The notes beneath the pieces are model-generated. The model saw only the letters and a program-made list of their open reading frames with translations, had not been told where the DNA came from and did no database searches. Positions 16,758 through 29,800 of a stretch of DNA of 64,000 nt are shown here, one piece after another (the stretch's first letter is position 1; the number at the start of each line of letters is the position of its first letter). Both the position numbers and the translations under genes were made by a program. Source of the DNA: a virus; IMG/VR virus record IMGVR_UViG_3300009164_000047, positions 1 through 64,000 of that record, one strand, 5' to 3'.

Positions 16758-19700
16758 ATGAGTGAAAATGTAACTAAAGTATCAGGCACAACAGCAGCCA
16801 ATAAACCAGACGCCGGTGGTAAGATAAGTGTTAACTATCCGGTTAAGGGTTTAGTTAAAAATACAATTGACGCTAATCGATCAGGTAGAATTCAAGTATA
16901 CGTAGCTGATTTTGGTGGTACTGAAGATGACGATAAAAGTTGGACGACAGTTCAGTATATGAGTCCTTTCTTTGGAATGACTCCGGGTGATAATGCTCCT
17001 GGAAGTAACAATGACGGCACATTTAAAACCAATCATCACAGTTATGGGCTTTGGGCTACACCACCTGATATAGGTAGTGAGGTCATTTGTATTTTCTTAA
17101 ACGGTAAGAAAGATTTTGGATACTACATAGGTGGTATACCAAAAACAGGATCGCATCATATGGTTCCTGGTATAGGTTCTTCTACCAAGATAACTGCTAG
17201 CGAAAATGAAGCAGACAGTTACGGTGGTGCAACTGTATTGCCGGTAGTTGAGTGGAATGATATTGGTAAAGAAAAGGTAAGCGATTTTATTGAAGTACCG
17301 AGGCCAGTTCATAGCGCACTTGCTGGGCAACTACATCAACAAGGATTATTGCGTGATCCGATTAGAGGAGCAATATCAAGTTCTAGTATGCGTGAATCAC
17401 CGTCACGTGTATTTGGTATATCTACTCCCGGAAGACCTATTTATAAAGGTGGGTTAGGTGATGGATCAAATGATACTGCTATTGCTCAAGGGTTGTCAGG
17501 TGAGTCTGATTCAAAATTAAAGATTACTTCACGTAGAGGTGGACATAGTTTTGTAATGGATGACGGTGACGTTCAAGGACAAAATCAATTAGTAAGATTA
17601 CGCACAAGTTCTGGTCATCAAATTACTATGAGTGATGATGGACAAACATTGTTTATAGTACATGCTAGTGGACAAAGTTATGTTGAGTTGGGCAAAGAAG
17701 GTACAGTTGACATATATGCAATGAATAGTTTTAATGTTCGTTCACAGGGTGACATTAATCTTCATGCAGATAATAATGTTAATATACATGCTGAAAAGAA
17801 ATTAAACATTTATTCAGAAGAAATCAATATACAAAGTGATAAGAAAACTAATTTAAGAGTAGGAGATGATTTTACTCAGCATACAGTTGGCAATAATACA
17901 CTTAAAGTTGACAAGGGTATGAGTGCAAAATCAAGCGATGCCGCAAGTTTTGTATCAGGATCAGCTACCTACATTAATGGTAGTGTAGTAAATTTAAATT
18001 CCGGTTCATCATCATTAAACCCAGAAAAAATAAAATCATACAATAAAACAACGCACATTGATACACTATTTGATAGTGTAAAAGGTTGGATAGCAACACC
18101 GGGTAAATTATCTAGTATCGTTAATCGTGCACCGGCGCATTCGCCGTGGGTAAATTCTAACATGGGTGTGGACGTTGAAATTAAAACATCGGCAGATGAT
18201 GCATTGCCTAAACCAGCCCCTAAAGCAGTTCAAGCAGTAAATAACTCAGCACCAGACTCACCTAAGAATCCTACAACACCTCCAGTTGTTGCAACAGTTC
18301 CACCTGCACAACCAGTAGGTAATATGGATAAGAGTACAACACAGTCAGTTGTTTCTCAACAAGCAGTATCAGCAGCAACAAATCCAGCAACAACAACTGC
18401 TGTGGCAAACGGATCAGGTGTAGTAGATTTAAATGGAACAAAACAAGCAGTGCTTGGTAAACTAGCGCAGACACCTGCTCAACTAGAACAAGCCGGAGTA
18501 CTTAAGCCCGGCAGTGCCGCACTAGCAGATTCTTTGGTAGCAAAAGGTAAATCACTAAATGAAGCATTACCAAGCAATTTGTTTACTGGTCAAGGTGGTG
18601 TTAATAGTGTATCTGATTTTGTAAACAATCCCGGTGCACAAGTAGGAACTGCATCTACACTAATGCAACAAGGGTATAATGGATTAAAATCTGCCGGAGT
18701 TATTAATGGTAATGAAAGTGCAGGAAGTATTAGTGGCTTGGTATCAAGTGCGGCAACAAATGGCGTGGCTGCAACTACTGCGTTTGTAAAAGGTGTAGGT
18801 GGTAATCTACCTAGCACATCAGGTTCTGGTGCAATAAACCCACTAAGTGGAGTAGGATCAAAAGTTGGTGCAAGTATAAGTGAGGGTAACTTTGCCGCAT
18901 CTATGGGACAAAAATCAGCAGGGTCATTGGGAGATTCAATTAAAGCAGGAGTGACTTCAGCAGTAGATAGTGCAAAGTCAGCAGCCGCAAAAGGATTCGA
19001 TGCAGTTAAATCAGTATTCAAAAAATTAGAAGCTAATAAACCAGTCAATCTAACAGTAGCGGCATCAGAAAGCGATCCAAGCTATAAACCACCCGCGTCT
19101 ATTAAAGAAGCCGCTACTGCATTAAAAGATAAATTAAGTGGGTCTCCGGATTTAAAAACAATGGCAGCCTCAGTTAGCCCTTCTTCAGGTAGTCCCTTAG
19201 CCGGCATAAAATCTGCAATCCCTTCTGCTAGTTCATTGCTACCTTCATCAAGTTCAACTACTGCCGGCGTTGCATCTATGACAGCCGCAGCTTCAAAATT
19301 AGGTATAACTATTCCGGGAGCATCTGACATTGCTGGCTTAACCGATAACTTAAAATCATTGCCTAGTGGTGCCCCCGATTTGTCGTCACTTACTGGATTA
19401 CCTAAACCAACTTCATTGCCAAGTACCTTACCTCAGAATCCATTAGCAGGAGTTAATACTAAGCCGAAAATACCAACCGGAACAACTGCCGCTAGTGTGG
19501 TACCTCCTGGAATGGGATTGGGTGCATTTAAAGACGGACTAGCATCACTTGGATCATTTGTAAACAAAGCAAACGCAGGAACGTCTAAACCTAACTTAGA
19601 TGCAATACCAAAAGGCGGAGAAGGGTCTACGATATTACCTACATTTGCAGTAGATACAATAGATAGAACAAGCATGAATTCTGCGGCTGCTTCATTGTTG

Positions 19701-19973
19701 GGTCCTGGAATTGCATTACCTATTACGTCAGGTGGCGCATTGAATGTTCAACCATTGAGCCCAGATGCAACTAAGAAATACGATACACTCAAAAAAGAAT
19801 TAGATGAGTTAGATAAAAATAAAAAATGGGATTTGCAGACAGAAAAGAACAAAGCAGACAAAAAATACGGTTCTGATAGTAGTGAATTTAAGACTGCCCT
19901 ACAGAATTATAAAGATTGTTTAATACGTATTGAAGAAATACGAAAAGAAATGTATGACCTAACAAAGGGATAA
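16758..19973 (+). CDS. 5: Baseplate hub/spike protein, T4 gp5-like (VgrG-type OB and beta-helix)
   Basis: A 1071-residue central spike protein. Residues about 25-145 form the gp5/VgrG OB domain (NRSGRIQVYVADFGG, SPFFGMTPGDN, PPDIGSEVICIFLNG). Residues about 250-390 are the repetitive strand region of a triangular beta-helix: GHQITMSDDGQTLFIVHASG, then short repeats such as DINLHADNNVNIHAEKKLNI. No lysozyme catalytic domain is apparent, unlike T4 gp5; peptidoglycan cutting may instead come from the M15 domain in the tape-measure-like protein. From residue about 470 to 1000 it is Ala/Ser/Pro/Gly-rich and probably flexible, ending in a charged coiled coil (KKELDELDKNKKWDLQTEKN). Three bases separate it from its gp25 neighbour. 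Confidence 0.8.
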   Translation: MSENVTKVSGTTAANKPDAGGKISVNYPVKGLVKNTIDANRSGRIQVYVADFGGTEDDDKSWTTVQYMSPFFGMTPGDNAPGSNNDGTFKTNHHSYGLWATPPDIGSEVICIFLNGKKDFGYYIGGIPKTGSHHMVPGIGSSTKITASENEADSYGGATVLPVVEWNDIGKEKVSDFIEVPRPVHSALAGQLHQQGLLRDPIRGAISSSSMRESPSRVFGISTPGRPIYKGGLGDGSNDTAIAQGLSGESDSKLKITSRRGGHSFVMDDGDVQGQNQLVRLRTSSGHQITMSDDGQTLFIVHASGQSYVELGKEGTVDIYAMNSFNVRSQGDINLHADNNVNIHAEKKLNIYSEEINIQSDKKTNLRVGDDFTQHTVGNNTLKVDKGMSAKSSDAASFVSGSATYINGSVVNLNSGSSSLNPEKIKSYNKTTHIDTLFDSVKGWIATPGKLSSIVNRAPAHSPWVNSNMGVDVEIKTSADDALPKPAPKAVQAVNNSAPDSPKNPTTPPVVATVPPAQPVGNMDKSTTQSVVSQQAVSAATNPATTTAVANGSGVVDLNGTKQAVLGKLAQTPAQLEQAGVLKPGSAALADSLVAKGKSLNEALPSNLFTGQGGVNSVSDFVNNPGAQVGTASTLMQQGYNGLKSAGVINGNESAGSISGLVSSAATNGVAATTAFVKGVGGNLPSTSGSGAINPLSGVGSKVGASISEGNFAASMGQKSAGSLGDSIKAGVTSAVDSAKSAAAKGFDAVKSVFKKLEANKPVNLTVAASESDPSYKPPASIKEAATALKDKLSGSPDLKTMAASVSPSSGSPLAGIKSAIPSASSLLPSSSSTTAGVASMTAAASKLGITIPGASDIAGLTDNLKSLPSGAPDLSSLTGLPKPTSLPSTLPQNPLAGVNTKPKIPTGTTAASVVPPGMGLGAFKDGLASLGSFVNKANAGTSKPNLDAIPKGGEGSTILPTFAVDTIDRTSMNSAAASLLGPGIALPITSGGALNVQPLSPDATKKYDTLKKELDELDKNKKWDLQTEKNKADKKYGSDSSEFKTALQNYKDCLIRIEEIRKEMYDLTKG

Positions 19974-19975
19974 AA

Positions 19976-20425
19976 ATGACAATATACAAAGGTTTCTCTA
20001 CACAAAACGTTAATGCTTCCCGCTCAATTAACATTCCTACTGGACTAGTTGACTATACTACTAATGCTGGCCGGTCAACAGTATCATCAACTAAATATTC
20101 AGTCGTTGATGATGAGGCTGTTATATTGAATTTCTTAAATGCACTTAATATTCCGCAAGGTTCTAAACCCGGTAAACCGTCATATGGCACTAATCTATGG
20201 AACTTTATTTTTGAACCAAATGACCATGAAACTACTACTCAATTAAAAGAAGAATTAATTCGTGTAGCTAGATTAGATCCTAGAATTATTCTTAATAACG
20301 TGACAATATATGCTAAAGAAAATGGAATTGTGGCGTCAATTGAATTGGCGGTGAGCCCGGCAAATCAAGTAAGAGACATTGCCATTCTGTTCAACCAAGA
20401 AACAAATACTGCATCATTGTCTTAA
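19976..20425 (+). CDS. 25: Baseplate wedge protein, T4 gp25-like
   Basis: A 149-residue member of the gp25/GpW-type wedge family that anchors sheath to baseplate. The core DDEAVILNFLNALNIPQGSK is followed by PGKPSYGTNLWNFIFEPND and the ending LAVSPANQVRDIAILFN; the conserved R-x-x-P-x-x-G element has become PSYGTNLW, as in T4-like relatives. It starts two bases after the gp5-like stop and precedes a fresh late promoter and gp6. Confidence 0.88.
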   Translation: MTIYKGFSTQNVNASRSINIPTGLVDYTTNAGRSTVSSTKYSVVDDEAVILNFLNALNIPQGSKPGKPSYGTNLWNFIFEPNDHETTTQLKEELIRVARLDPRIILNNVTIYAKENGIVASIELAVSPANQVRDIAILFNQETNTASLS

Positions 20426-20444
20426 AAACCGGTATTTTTACAAC

Positions 20445-20452
20445 GATAAATA
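20445..20452 (+). promoter_or_regulatory. T4-type late promoter motif (GATAAATA)
   Basis: GATAAATA ends 21 bases before the gp6 ATG, the same sequence and nearly the same spacing as at 12488. Confidence 0.65.
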
Positions 20453-20473
20453 TATTAAAGAGATACTACTTAT

Positions 20474-23400
20474 ATGGCCACAAGTTCTAGACAATCAACA
20501 ATATTTGGTTCCAATGACTGGAAAACTATCTATAAAACCTTTAGTCAGGCTGATTTCCAAAGCTATGACTATGAAACCCTACGTAAAACTTTCGTAGATT
20601 ATCTAAAAACCTACTACCCTGAGACATTCAATGATTATGTTGAATCTAGTGAGTATATTGCATTACTAGACTTGATTGCATTTATGGGTCAAGGCTTGAG
20701 TTTCCGTGATGATTTGAATACCCGTGAAAACTTTATTGATACAGCAGAACGCCGTGATAGCGTTATCAAATTAGCTAATTTAGTTGGATATAGCCCAAAG
20801 CGTAATCTATCTGCCCAAGGTTTTCTAAAAGTTGTTAGTTTAGCAACAACAGAAAACATTAATGATATTAATGGTATTAATCTTAGCGGTACAACCGTAC
20901 TATGGAATGACCCGTCAAATGGTAATTGGCAAGAACAATTTAATACGATATTGAACGCGGCACTAGTTACTTCACAGCGCATTGGACGCCCCGGTAATAC
21001 GCAAACAGTATTGGGCGTTAAAACAAGCGAGTATAGTTTAAAGATTCCCACTAATGCATTACCTGCGATTGGGTTTACACAAAATATTAATGGCACTGCA
21101 ATGAATTTTGAGTTAATCAGTTCAAGTAGTGCAGGTCAAGAATATGTATATGAAATGTCTCCTAAAGCAAATGGAATATTTAACATGTTGTACAGAAATG
21201 ATAACTTGGGTTATGGAAGTGCAAACACAGGCTTCTTCATGTACTTTAAGCAAGGCACATTAAAAAGTCAATCTTTTTCATTGACACAAAAAATATCCAA
21301 CCAAGTAGTAGACATTAACACTGAAGGTATTAATGATACTGACACTTGGTTGTTCAAAGTTGACCCTGTAACAGGGGCATTAACAGAATGGATTCAGGTA
21401 GATAGTATATACAATAACGCATTAAAGGAAATGAATCTGTTTTCAGTTGATTCACGTTTCAATGACCAAGTTAGTTATGTATTTGGTGACGGCGTATTTG
21501 GTGAAATCCCAATTGGTAATTTCAGAGCATACTATAGAACTGGTAATTCATTACAATATAACATTGATCCAAGTGACATTCAGGGAACTACTGTTTCATT
21601 TAGCTATGTTAGTAAAACTGCTAGAGTTGAAACACTCACCATCACGTTACAATTGACACAACCAGTAACTAATGCACAAGCACGTGAAAGCATTGCTGAT
21701 ATTAAGCTACGTGCCCCGACAAGATTTTATTCTCAGAATCGTATGGTTAATGGTGAAGATTATAATGTATTTCCAAAGACATTATACAGTAGTGTATTAA
21801 AAAGCAAAGCATTAAATCGCAGTAGCATTGGCACATCACGTAATTTTGACTTGCTTGACCCAACTGCAAAATACTCAAGTGTAAATTCATTTGCAGAAGA
21901 TGGCGCATTATATTTTAAACAAAATGATGAATTTCAACCTCTTAATTTAGATAGAGGCACTACTAGTGTTATTAGTTTCTTAACTAATAAGTTATTATCT
22001 ATCTTATCTAGTCGTAGAATGCAACAATACTATGTTATCAATGCATCTAGGTATACAGTAACTGACGTTTCTTGGAAGCAAACGTCTTTTAATTCTACTA
22101 ATATTACTGGTTATTTCAAATTGGTCAGTATAGGCACTGCTATTCCTGTGGGTATCTATAGCGGAACTAATATGAAGTATGCAACAACCGGAGCATTGAT
22201 TAAGTTTGTTGCACCCGGGGGTTTTGTATTTCAAAACAATAGACTAGTACCAAAGTTACCTGGACCCGGTGACTTAACTTATATATGGACATCAATTGTT
22301 AATGTTATTGATGATGGATACAACGGCGGCGTTGGTAATTTGTACAATGGATTAGGTCCTGTGACACTAAGTCACAATATACCAACCGGCGCACTAGTAT
22401 CAATTATTATTCCGGTATTTGATAATATCGTCCCCAGCGCAATAATTCAAAATGCTATTGCTCGCTGTATTAATAATCAAAGCTTCTCTTTGAACTATGA
22501 TAACTCATTATCAATATCAGACACAAGACGTTGGTCTATTTCTGATTATAATGCAACTACCTTTTTGGTTAATTTCAAAAGTATAGGAGATGGAATATAT
22601 TCAGTGACTAACAAAGCGTTAGCATATTATTTTGGTAGTGCTAATGATACACGTTTTTCGTTTGACAGAAGTAAAATCATTTATGATCCGTTGTCAGGGA
22701 AGTCATTATATGACACGGTTAAAGTCTTAAAAACAAACTCATTGCCCGGATCAAATGCAAACTTTGGGGATGACGTTACATTAGCAGTAGTAGGTCAACC
22801 AGTAGAAGCCGATGGTTATGTTGATGATTACTCAATTGAAGTAAGTGTTATTGATCCTGCTAACAATAAGATTATTAGCAATCCAGATTTCTTTAATTAT
22901 GTTACTGGTTATGGTCAAGGACTAAAAAATTATGTGTTTGTTGAAAAGATTATAGACAGTAATTTATTAAACAAATTTAGAATTATCCCAAGCACTGAGA
23001 TTGTAACTATATTTAATAATGTAGTGCAAATTCAATCTATAAAATACGAATATCCACTTGGGCAGAAATTCTATGCAACTGATGACAAAGTATTTTATCA
23101 ATCAGTCAATGACGCAACTTCTGCAAATATATTAAAATTAAATGTGCTAACAAACATTAGCACATATTCAGGGCGTCAGGGCTTGTACTTTCAATACAAA
23201 CACAATAGTAGTAATACTGGTAGAATCAATCCAGCTACTACAAACATTATTGATATGTATCTAGTTACACAATCATATTATACACAGTATCGTCAATGGA
23301 TTACTGATACAACAAATAAAGTACTCGAACCAACTATGCCCACTATTAATGAGTTATCACAATCTTATGGTAAGATTGAAGATTATAAAATGTTAAGTGA

Positions 23401-23803
23401 CAGTGTTATTTTAAACAGCGTAAAATTTAAACCATTGTTTGGAATGAAAGCAGACCCGCAATTACAAGCTACTATTAAGGTTATCAAAGCAAGTAAAACC
23501 ACAGCAAGTGAAAGTGAAATAAGTATTGCTGTAGTGAATGCAATTAACAACTATTTTGATATAAGTAATTGGGATTTTGGCGACACGTTTTATTTCAGTG
23601 AACTAAGTGCATATTTGCATAGTGAATTGGGTGACTTAATTGGATCAGCCATATTAATTCCAAAAGACTCAACATTAAAATTTGGAGATTTATATGAAAT
23701 TCGTAGCGCACCAAATGAAATATTTGTAAGTGCTTTACAAGTATCAGATATACAGGTAATAACATCGTTGACAGCAAATGAATTTCAAACAATTAGCGGA
23801 TAA
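20474..23803 (+). CDS. 6: Baseplate wedge protein, T4 gp6-like (baseplate J family)
   Basis: An 1109-residue wedge protein that forms the inner iris ring of the baseplate. The N-terminus has the gp6 pattern: YDYETLRKTFVDYLKTYYPE, YIALLDLIAFMGQGLSFRDD, then NTRENFIDTAERRDSVIKLA and LVGYSPKRNLSAQG. The baseplate-J-type core follows, with VSYVFGDGVFGEIPIGNFRA and NRMVNGEDYNVFPKTLYSSV. It is much longer than T4 gp6 (660 residues); the excess is in the C-terminal half. It ends five bases before the giant gene. Confidence 0.88.
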   Translation: MATSSRQSTIFGSNDWKTIYKTFSQADFQSYDYETLRKTFVDYLKTYYPETFNDYVESSEYIALLDLIAFMGQGLSFRDDLNTRENFIDTAERRDSVIKLANLVGYSPKRNLSAQGFLKVVSLATTENINDINGINLSGTTVLWNDPSNGNWQEQFNTILNAALVTSQRIGRPGNTQTVLGVKTSEYSLKIPTNALPAIGFTQNINGTAMNFELISSSSAGQEYVYEMSPKANGIFNMLYRNDNLGYGSANTGFFMYFKQGTLKSQSFSLTQKISNQVVDINTEGINDTDTWLFKVDPVTGALTEWIQVDSIYNNALKEMNLFSVDSRFNDQVSYVFGDGVFGEIPIGNFRAYYRTGNSLQYNIDPSDIQGTTVSFSYVSKTARVETLTITLQLTQPVTNAQARESIADIKLRAPTRFYSQNRMVNGEDYNVFPKTLYSSVLKSKALNRSSIGTSRNFDLLDPTAKYSSVNSFAEDGALYFKQNDEFQPLNLDRGTTSVISFLTNKLLSILSSRRMQQYYVINASRYTVTDVSWKQTSFNSTNITGYFKLVSIGTAIPVGIYSGTNMKYATTGALIKFVAPGGFVFQNNRLVPKLPGPGDLTYIWTSIVNVIDDGYNGGVGNLYNGLGPVTLSHNIPTGALVSIIIPVFDNIVPSAIIQNAIARCINNQSFSLNYDNSLSISDTRRWSISDYNATTFLVNFKSIGDGIYSVTNKALAYYFGSANDTRFSFDRSKIIYDPLSGKSLYDTVKVLKTNSLPGSNANFGDDVTLAVVGQPVEADGYVDDYSIEVSVIDPANNKIISNPDFFNYVTGYGQGLKNYVFVEKIIDSNLLNKFRIIPSTEIVTIFNNVVQIQSIKYEYPLGQKFYATDDKVFYQSVNDATSANILKLNVLTNISTYSGRQGLYFQYKHNSSNTGRINPATTNIIDMYLVTQSYYTQYRQWITDTTNKVLEPTMPTINELSQSYGKIEDYKMLSDSVILNSVKFKPLFGMKADPQLQATIKVIKASKTTASESEISIAVVNAINNYFDISNWDFGDTFYFSELSAYLHSELGDLIGSAILIPKDSTLKFGDLYEIRSAPNEIFVSALQVSDIQVITSLTANEFQTISG

Positions 23804-23808
23804 TAATA

Positions 23809-26800
23809 ATGGCAAATAGAGTTAGAACAATTGATTTTCTTCCTGAGATTTTTAGAACAGAAACTAATAATCAATTCTTGGGTGCTACCCTAGACCAACT
23901 AGTTACACCTCCTAAATTAGATAAAATTGAAGGATATATTGGTCGTAAATTCGAATATGGATTAACTGCTAGTGATAGTTATATTGTTGAACCTAGTAAA
24001 ATTAGACAAGACTATCAGTTTGAACCAGGTGTAATATTTACTAAAACTAATACTAGTACTGCGGTTGATTTTTTAACATACCCCGGATTAGTTGACGCAC
24101 TTGTATCTGAAAATGGATCAGTAATTAATCATTCTAAACTATTTGCAAATCAATTCTATTCATGGGATAGTTTTGTAGATTTAGATAAACTTGTTAACTT
24201 CAGTCAATACTATTGGTTGCCTGATGGTCCTGATGTTGTGGATGTAAAAACTAGTTTATTGTATAACAAATTAGATTATGTTGTTACTAATCAGTCAATA
24301 GACTATTCTATTTCTGCCAATGACATTAGTTTGGGTAAGAATCCAATAATAACATTACTACGTGGTGGCACCTACACATTTAATGTATCACAACCAAATA
24401 AGTTTTATATTCAAACTAGTCCTGGAACTTCAGGTAAAAATCCATCACGTGTTAACTTAACTAGCAGAGAGATTTATGGATTGGATAATAACGGCATTGA
24501 TGCTGGTTTTATGACGTTTACTGTCCCTTATGCAACTGACCAAGATAATATCAAATATCCCGGTAATAATCCAGTTGACATTGTGTGTACTTTACCTTTC
24601 GAAAAAGTACACGGTATGCCATTGAGTAAACTTAAAGAAATTGATGGAATTAATTCATTGCGTAACAGAACATTAATGTTTTATGGATTTAAACCGGGAA
24701 CAACTGCTAAACTTACTAACTTCTATGACAACGTAGCATTTGATGATGTTACCTATGACGGCGGTGATACTACAGTAATTACAAATAATTTCTATAAAAT
24801 TAATTATGTTAGTGAAGACGACGGTGACCCCGTAATTATATTGACTGAACAGAAGGTTATTCCAACTAATCAAAAAATTACTGCAATATTTGGTGAAACT
24901 TTTATTAGCAGAGACTTTGTAAAAAATCAATTAGGTGAAATACTTCAATTAGCACAAATCACGGCTGATTTAGATACACTATATTATCAGGACGCAGTTG
25001 ATCCATTAAAGACCGGACTTATAAAGTTAGTAGAAGATAATGCATCACATAAAATCAATGTTGAAGCTGAAATTCTAGGGAAGAAAACTTATAAAAGTCC
25101 GTTTGGTGTTGTGTTTACAAACGGAATGAAGATTAATTTTGTGGGCTCAATATTTCCGGAATCATATAAAGATAAAAAATACTATGTAGAAGGTGTTGGA
25201 ACTGGAATAGAATTAGTACCTGAAACTGATGTATTGGTTCCAGAAACCTTCAGTCAGATTGTTTATAAATCATATGATAATGAAGGATTTGATACATCAA
25301 CATTCAGTGAACGATTGAATGTCCCTGTAGTTAAAGATTACATTACTATTAGTAGAAATGCAAAAAATAGAAATGCATGGAGTCGTAGTAATCGTTGGTT
25401 TCATATTAATGTATTGAAAGCTACTGCTTTATATTCAAGTGGCAAGATATCTAACGCCGCATTGAACAACGCAGATAACCGTGCCAAAAGACCAATCATT
25501 GAATTTTATCCAAATTTAAAATTGTTTAATAGTGGGACTATGCATAAAACATTTGTTGATTTTATTGATACTACAACCACTAATGCTAATACTCAAGTAT
25601 CAGGACAAACATCTTACATACCCGATGGTAGCTTACCGCTATTTGATGGTGCAACAATTGTTTTTACTGCTGATAATGATGTTGAAGTGCGAAATAAAAT
25701 ATTTACTGTAAGATTTCGATCAATTACTGGATCTGGTTCACCGATAATTACATTAACTAATGCAAATAAAGATGTAATTGTTGCAAATGAACAAGTAGTT
25801 TCAAAACGTGGAACTAATAACGTTGGCAAAACATATTATTTTAACGGGTCAAATTGGTCGTACTCACAAGCAAAAACATTAATAAATCAACCTCCTATAT
25901 TCGATGTGTTTGATATTAATGGTGTAAGTTTTAGCAATCAATCATATTATCAAGGTAGTGATTTTAAGGGAACTAAATTATTTTCATATGCTATTGGTAC
26001 CGGTACTGATGATATTATATTGGGGTTTCCAATAAAGTATAGTTCAGTAGCTAATATTGGCGATATTAATTTTAATATTGATTTTAACAGTGATTCGTTT
26101 AATTTTATTAAAAATTTTGTTTCTACTACATATAATATTACCGATGGATATGTTCATAACTATACTTCACTTACTGCCTACAATAGAAAAATAGGTTGGG
26201 AAACTGCGATTGGTGAAAGTTTTCAGTATCAAGCATTTGAATTTGAATATACCATTGGTAAATCTTTTTCAACATTAAAATTTAATATATTGCCGGTAAC
26301 TTCAAGTCCTTGGCCAACAGTCAAAGTTTATTTTGATAGTACGGAACTCACTTCATCACAATTTACAGTTAAAACATCAACTACGTTAAATCAAACAACT
26401 GTTACTTTATTATTTCCACCAGTAGTTAATACAATGATGCAAGTGTTGATATACAGTAATGATCCACTTGATTCAAAAGCATATTTTACTATACCAAGTA
26501 ACTTATCTAATAACCCGTTCAATGTTGATATCCCTGAATTAAGTTTAGGTGATTTGCGTGGACATTACCAAAGCATTTACAATAACAGTAGAAAAATTAC
26601 CGGTGATGTGTTTGGGGCAAATAACTTTAGAGATGTTGGAAATTTAATTCCGTATTCTACTAAAATAATCAGAAACAGTGCGCCAATGGTAAAATTGGCA
26701 GCATTCATGCGCCATCCAGAATACAATTTAATAGATTCATTGTCATTTAACGCACAAGAATATGTTAAGTTTAAACAATTGATGTTATCAACTGTTGACC

Positions 26801-29800
26801 AATCAGAATATTTCCCAACAATGTCCGGTGGACAGATGTTAGATGATGTATTGCAACAGATTGCTTCATATAAACAAGAAAGTGATAGTTTCTTTTGGTC
26901 AGATATGTTACCTGCGAGAGCACCATATATCTCTAAAATTTATACATTCAATGCATTTATTGATACAAGCTTCTTCCCATTAAGCAAGATATATGATTTT
27001 AAAAATGCAAACTATAATTCAATTTTAGTTTATAGTAAGAATACTGTCGGCGGGATTGATAGATACACTCAATTAATTAAAGATTTAGATTATACTATTA
27101 GCAGTACTCAGCCTAAATTACAAATTACTAAGGATTTAGTGGCAGGGGATACAATCATAGTCAACGAATATAATACTACGTATGGTAGTTATGTTCCAAA
27201 TACTCCTAGCAAATTAGGATTATATCCTGCAAGTCGCCCAAGTATTGTATTAGACAACAGTTATCTAATTCCTACGTATTTTATTAAAGGACATGACGGA
27301 TCATTAACTAAATTGTTTGGTGCATATAATAATGGTTACTTAGAAGATTTTAAAGATAAAGTTTTATTAGAGTTTGAAACTCGTATCTATAATAACATCA
27401 AAGTAAGTGCTCCTATTCCAATCAAAGAAGATGAAATTATTCCTGGTTACTTTAGAAGCACCGGCAACTCAATAGCAGAAGTTCAAAATATATATTCTGT
27501 TAATTTCTTAGACTGGGTTGGTAAGAATAACATTGACTTTGCAAATAATTTTTATTCTTCAAGTGAAAAATTTACTTGGAATTACAAAAATGCTACAGAT
27601 AAAACTAATAAAGTTATAACTCAAGGTTTCTGGAGAGGAATATATTTGTGGTATTATGATACTACCACCCCTCATTCAACGCCATGGGAGATGTTGGGAC
27701 TAACAGATAAACCTTCTTGGTGGGATGCTCGTTATGGTGAAGCACCATATACTAGCGATAATAAAGTATTGTGGACAGACATTGAGGCAGGAAGAATTAA
27801 TGGAACAGTTAATTCACGTAGAGCAAGACCCGGATTGTCTACAATATTGCCGGTTGATTCATATGGTAATTTAAAGAATCCATTTAATACAATGGTTCGT
27901 GATTATAGTAAGGCAGTATTTAACACTGCATGGGATGTGGGTGATGTAGGTCCTGCAGAATATAGTTATAGAAGAAGTAGTAACTGGCCATTTGATTTAA
28001 TGAAGATAATTGCATTATTAAAACCTGCAAAGTTCTTCTCATTGGCACAGGATATAGATTTATATACATATAGTTCAGAATTTAACCAATTCTTGTTGGA
28101 TGGATTCCTACATGGGAATAAAATTCCACTATTGTATGGTAATGGGACAGCACAGCATGGTTATATGAATTGGATTGTTGATTATGTTCAACGAACCGGA
28201 CACATAGGACATAATAAAGTTACATCATTATTAAACAATTTAGATGTAAGATTAATTTATAGAATTGCTGGTTTTACCGACAAAGAATATTTAAATTTTT
28301 ACTTAGAAAAAACAAGCACCAATTCAAATAATGTGTCATTGTTGTTACCTAGTGAAAGTTACAATGTAATGTTGTATCAAAATCAACCTGAATTTACTAT
28401 TCGCTATAGTAGTATAATTATACAAAAAACTTCTGCTAATGGATATTCAGTTACCGGTAATAGTCAGACTCGTTCATATTTTATGACATATACATCCGAC
28501 CCGGATGGTACGTACAAAGTAATTGAAGTAAATGGTAAAAAGGTTAATATACCTAATAATTACAGCACTGTAATTAAATATGTTCCTTATGGTACGGTGT
28601 TTACTACAGCGCAATCACTGGGTGAATTCATTACAAACTACGGTAGATATCTAACCGACCAAGGAATACAATTTGATAATCAAGAAAATGAATTCATATT
28701 AAACTGGGAACAAATGGTTGCTGAGGCACTATATTGGGTAGGCGCAAATTGGGAAGTTGGAAGTTTGATTAGTATTAATCCAGTTGCAAATTGTTTAGTA
28801 ATTAATAAAGATAGTTTAATTGTCCAGCCACTTACCGCACAGGATAAGAATTTTATTTTGAATCAAAACTTATATGCAATTCATTCAAGCGATTTAGCAA
28901 TATTAAGAGATGACACTAGATTTGAAGTTAGACCATTAAATGATGGTGATACTATTTCATATTTTACTGCCAGTTTAAATTCACTAGAACATGGTATTGT
29001 GTTTGATAACGTGTCATTGTTCAATGATACAATATTCAACAAACTTACCGGATTACGTCAGAATAGATTGTTCTTGCGAGGACAAAAAACTGCTGAATGG
29101 AATGGTACATTAAATGCTCAAGGATTCTTATTAAATCAGGATAATATTGAAAATTGGTCAGCGAATGTAAAATACGTTAAGGGTTCTATTGTAACACATC
29201 AGAACAAATATTGGATGGCTAATAAAACGGTGTTGGCATCACTTACATTCAATTCAAATGATTGGATTGAAACAGATTACGAAAAGATTCAAAAAGGGTT
29301 ATTACCCAATGCAAGTACACGTGCATCAGAAAGTGCATTGTACTATGATATTAAAAATGCTAACTTAAAGAATGATGGAGATTTGCTAGGGTTCTCATTG
29401 ATTGGATATAGACCTAGAGATTACTTATCTGCTAGTGATTTATCAGATATTTCACAAGTTAATTTATATAAAAGTTTTCTTAGTGAAAAGGGAACTAAGA
29501 ATGCAGTTAATATTGCTCAAAACATTACATTAGATGTTGGACAAATCAAATATGATGTATATGAAAACTGGGCTATTAAGACTGCTGAATACGGTGGAAT
29601 AACTAACCATAATTTTATTGAATTCAAACTTAACAAAACTCAATTAACTGGTAATCCCAATATCATAGGTATAGTAAATGATAAACCTGAATCAGGACTA
29701 TTACAGACTATTCCTTTATATGGACTAACTAATTTTGGATCAGTAATTACAGACATTAATATTCTACCTAGAAAACCCCTTGATTATTTTGAGAAGTTAC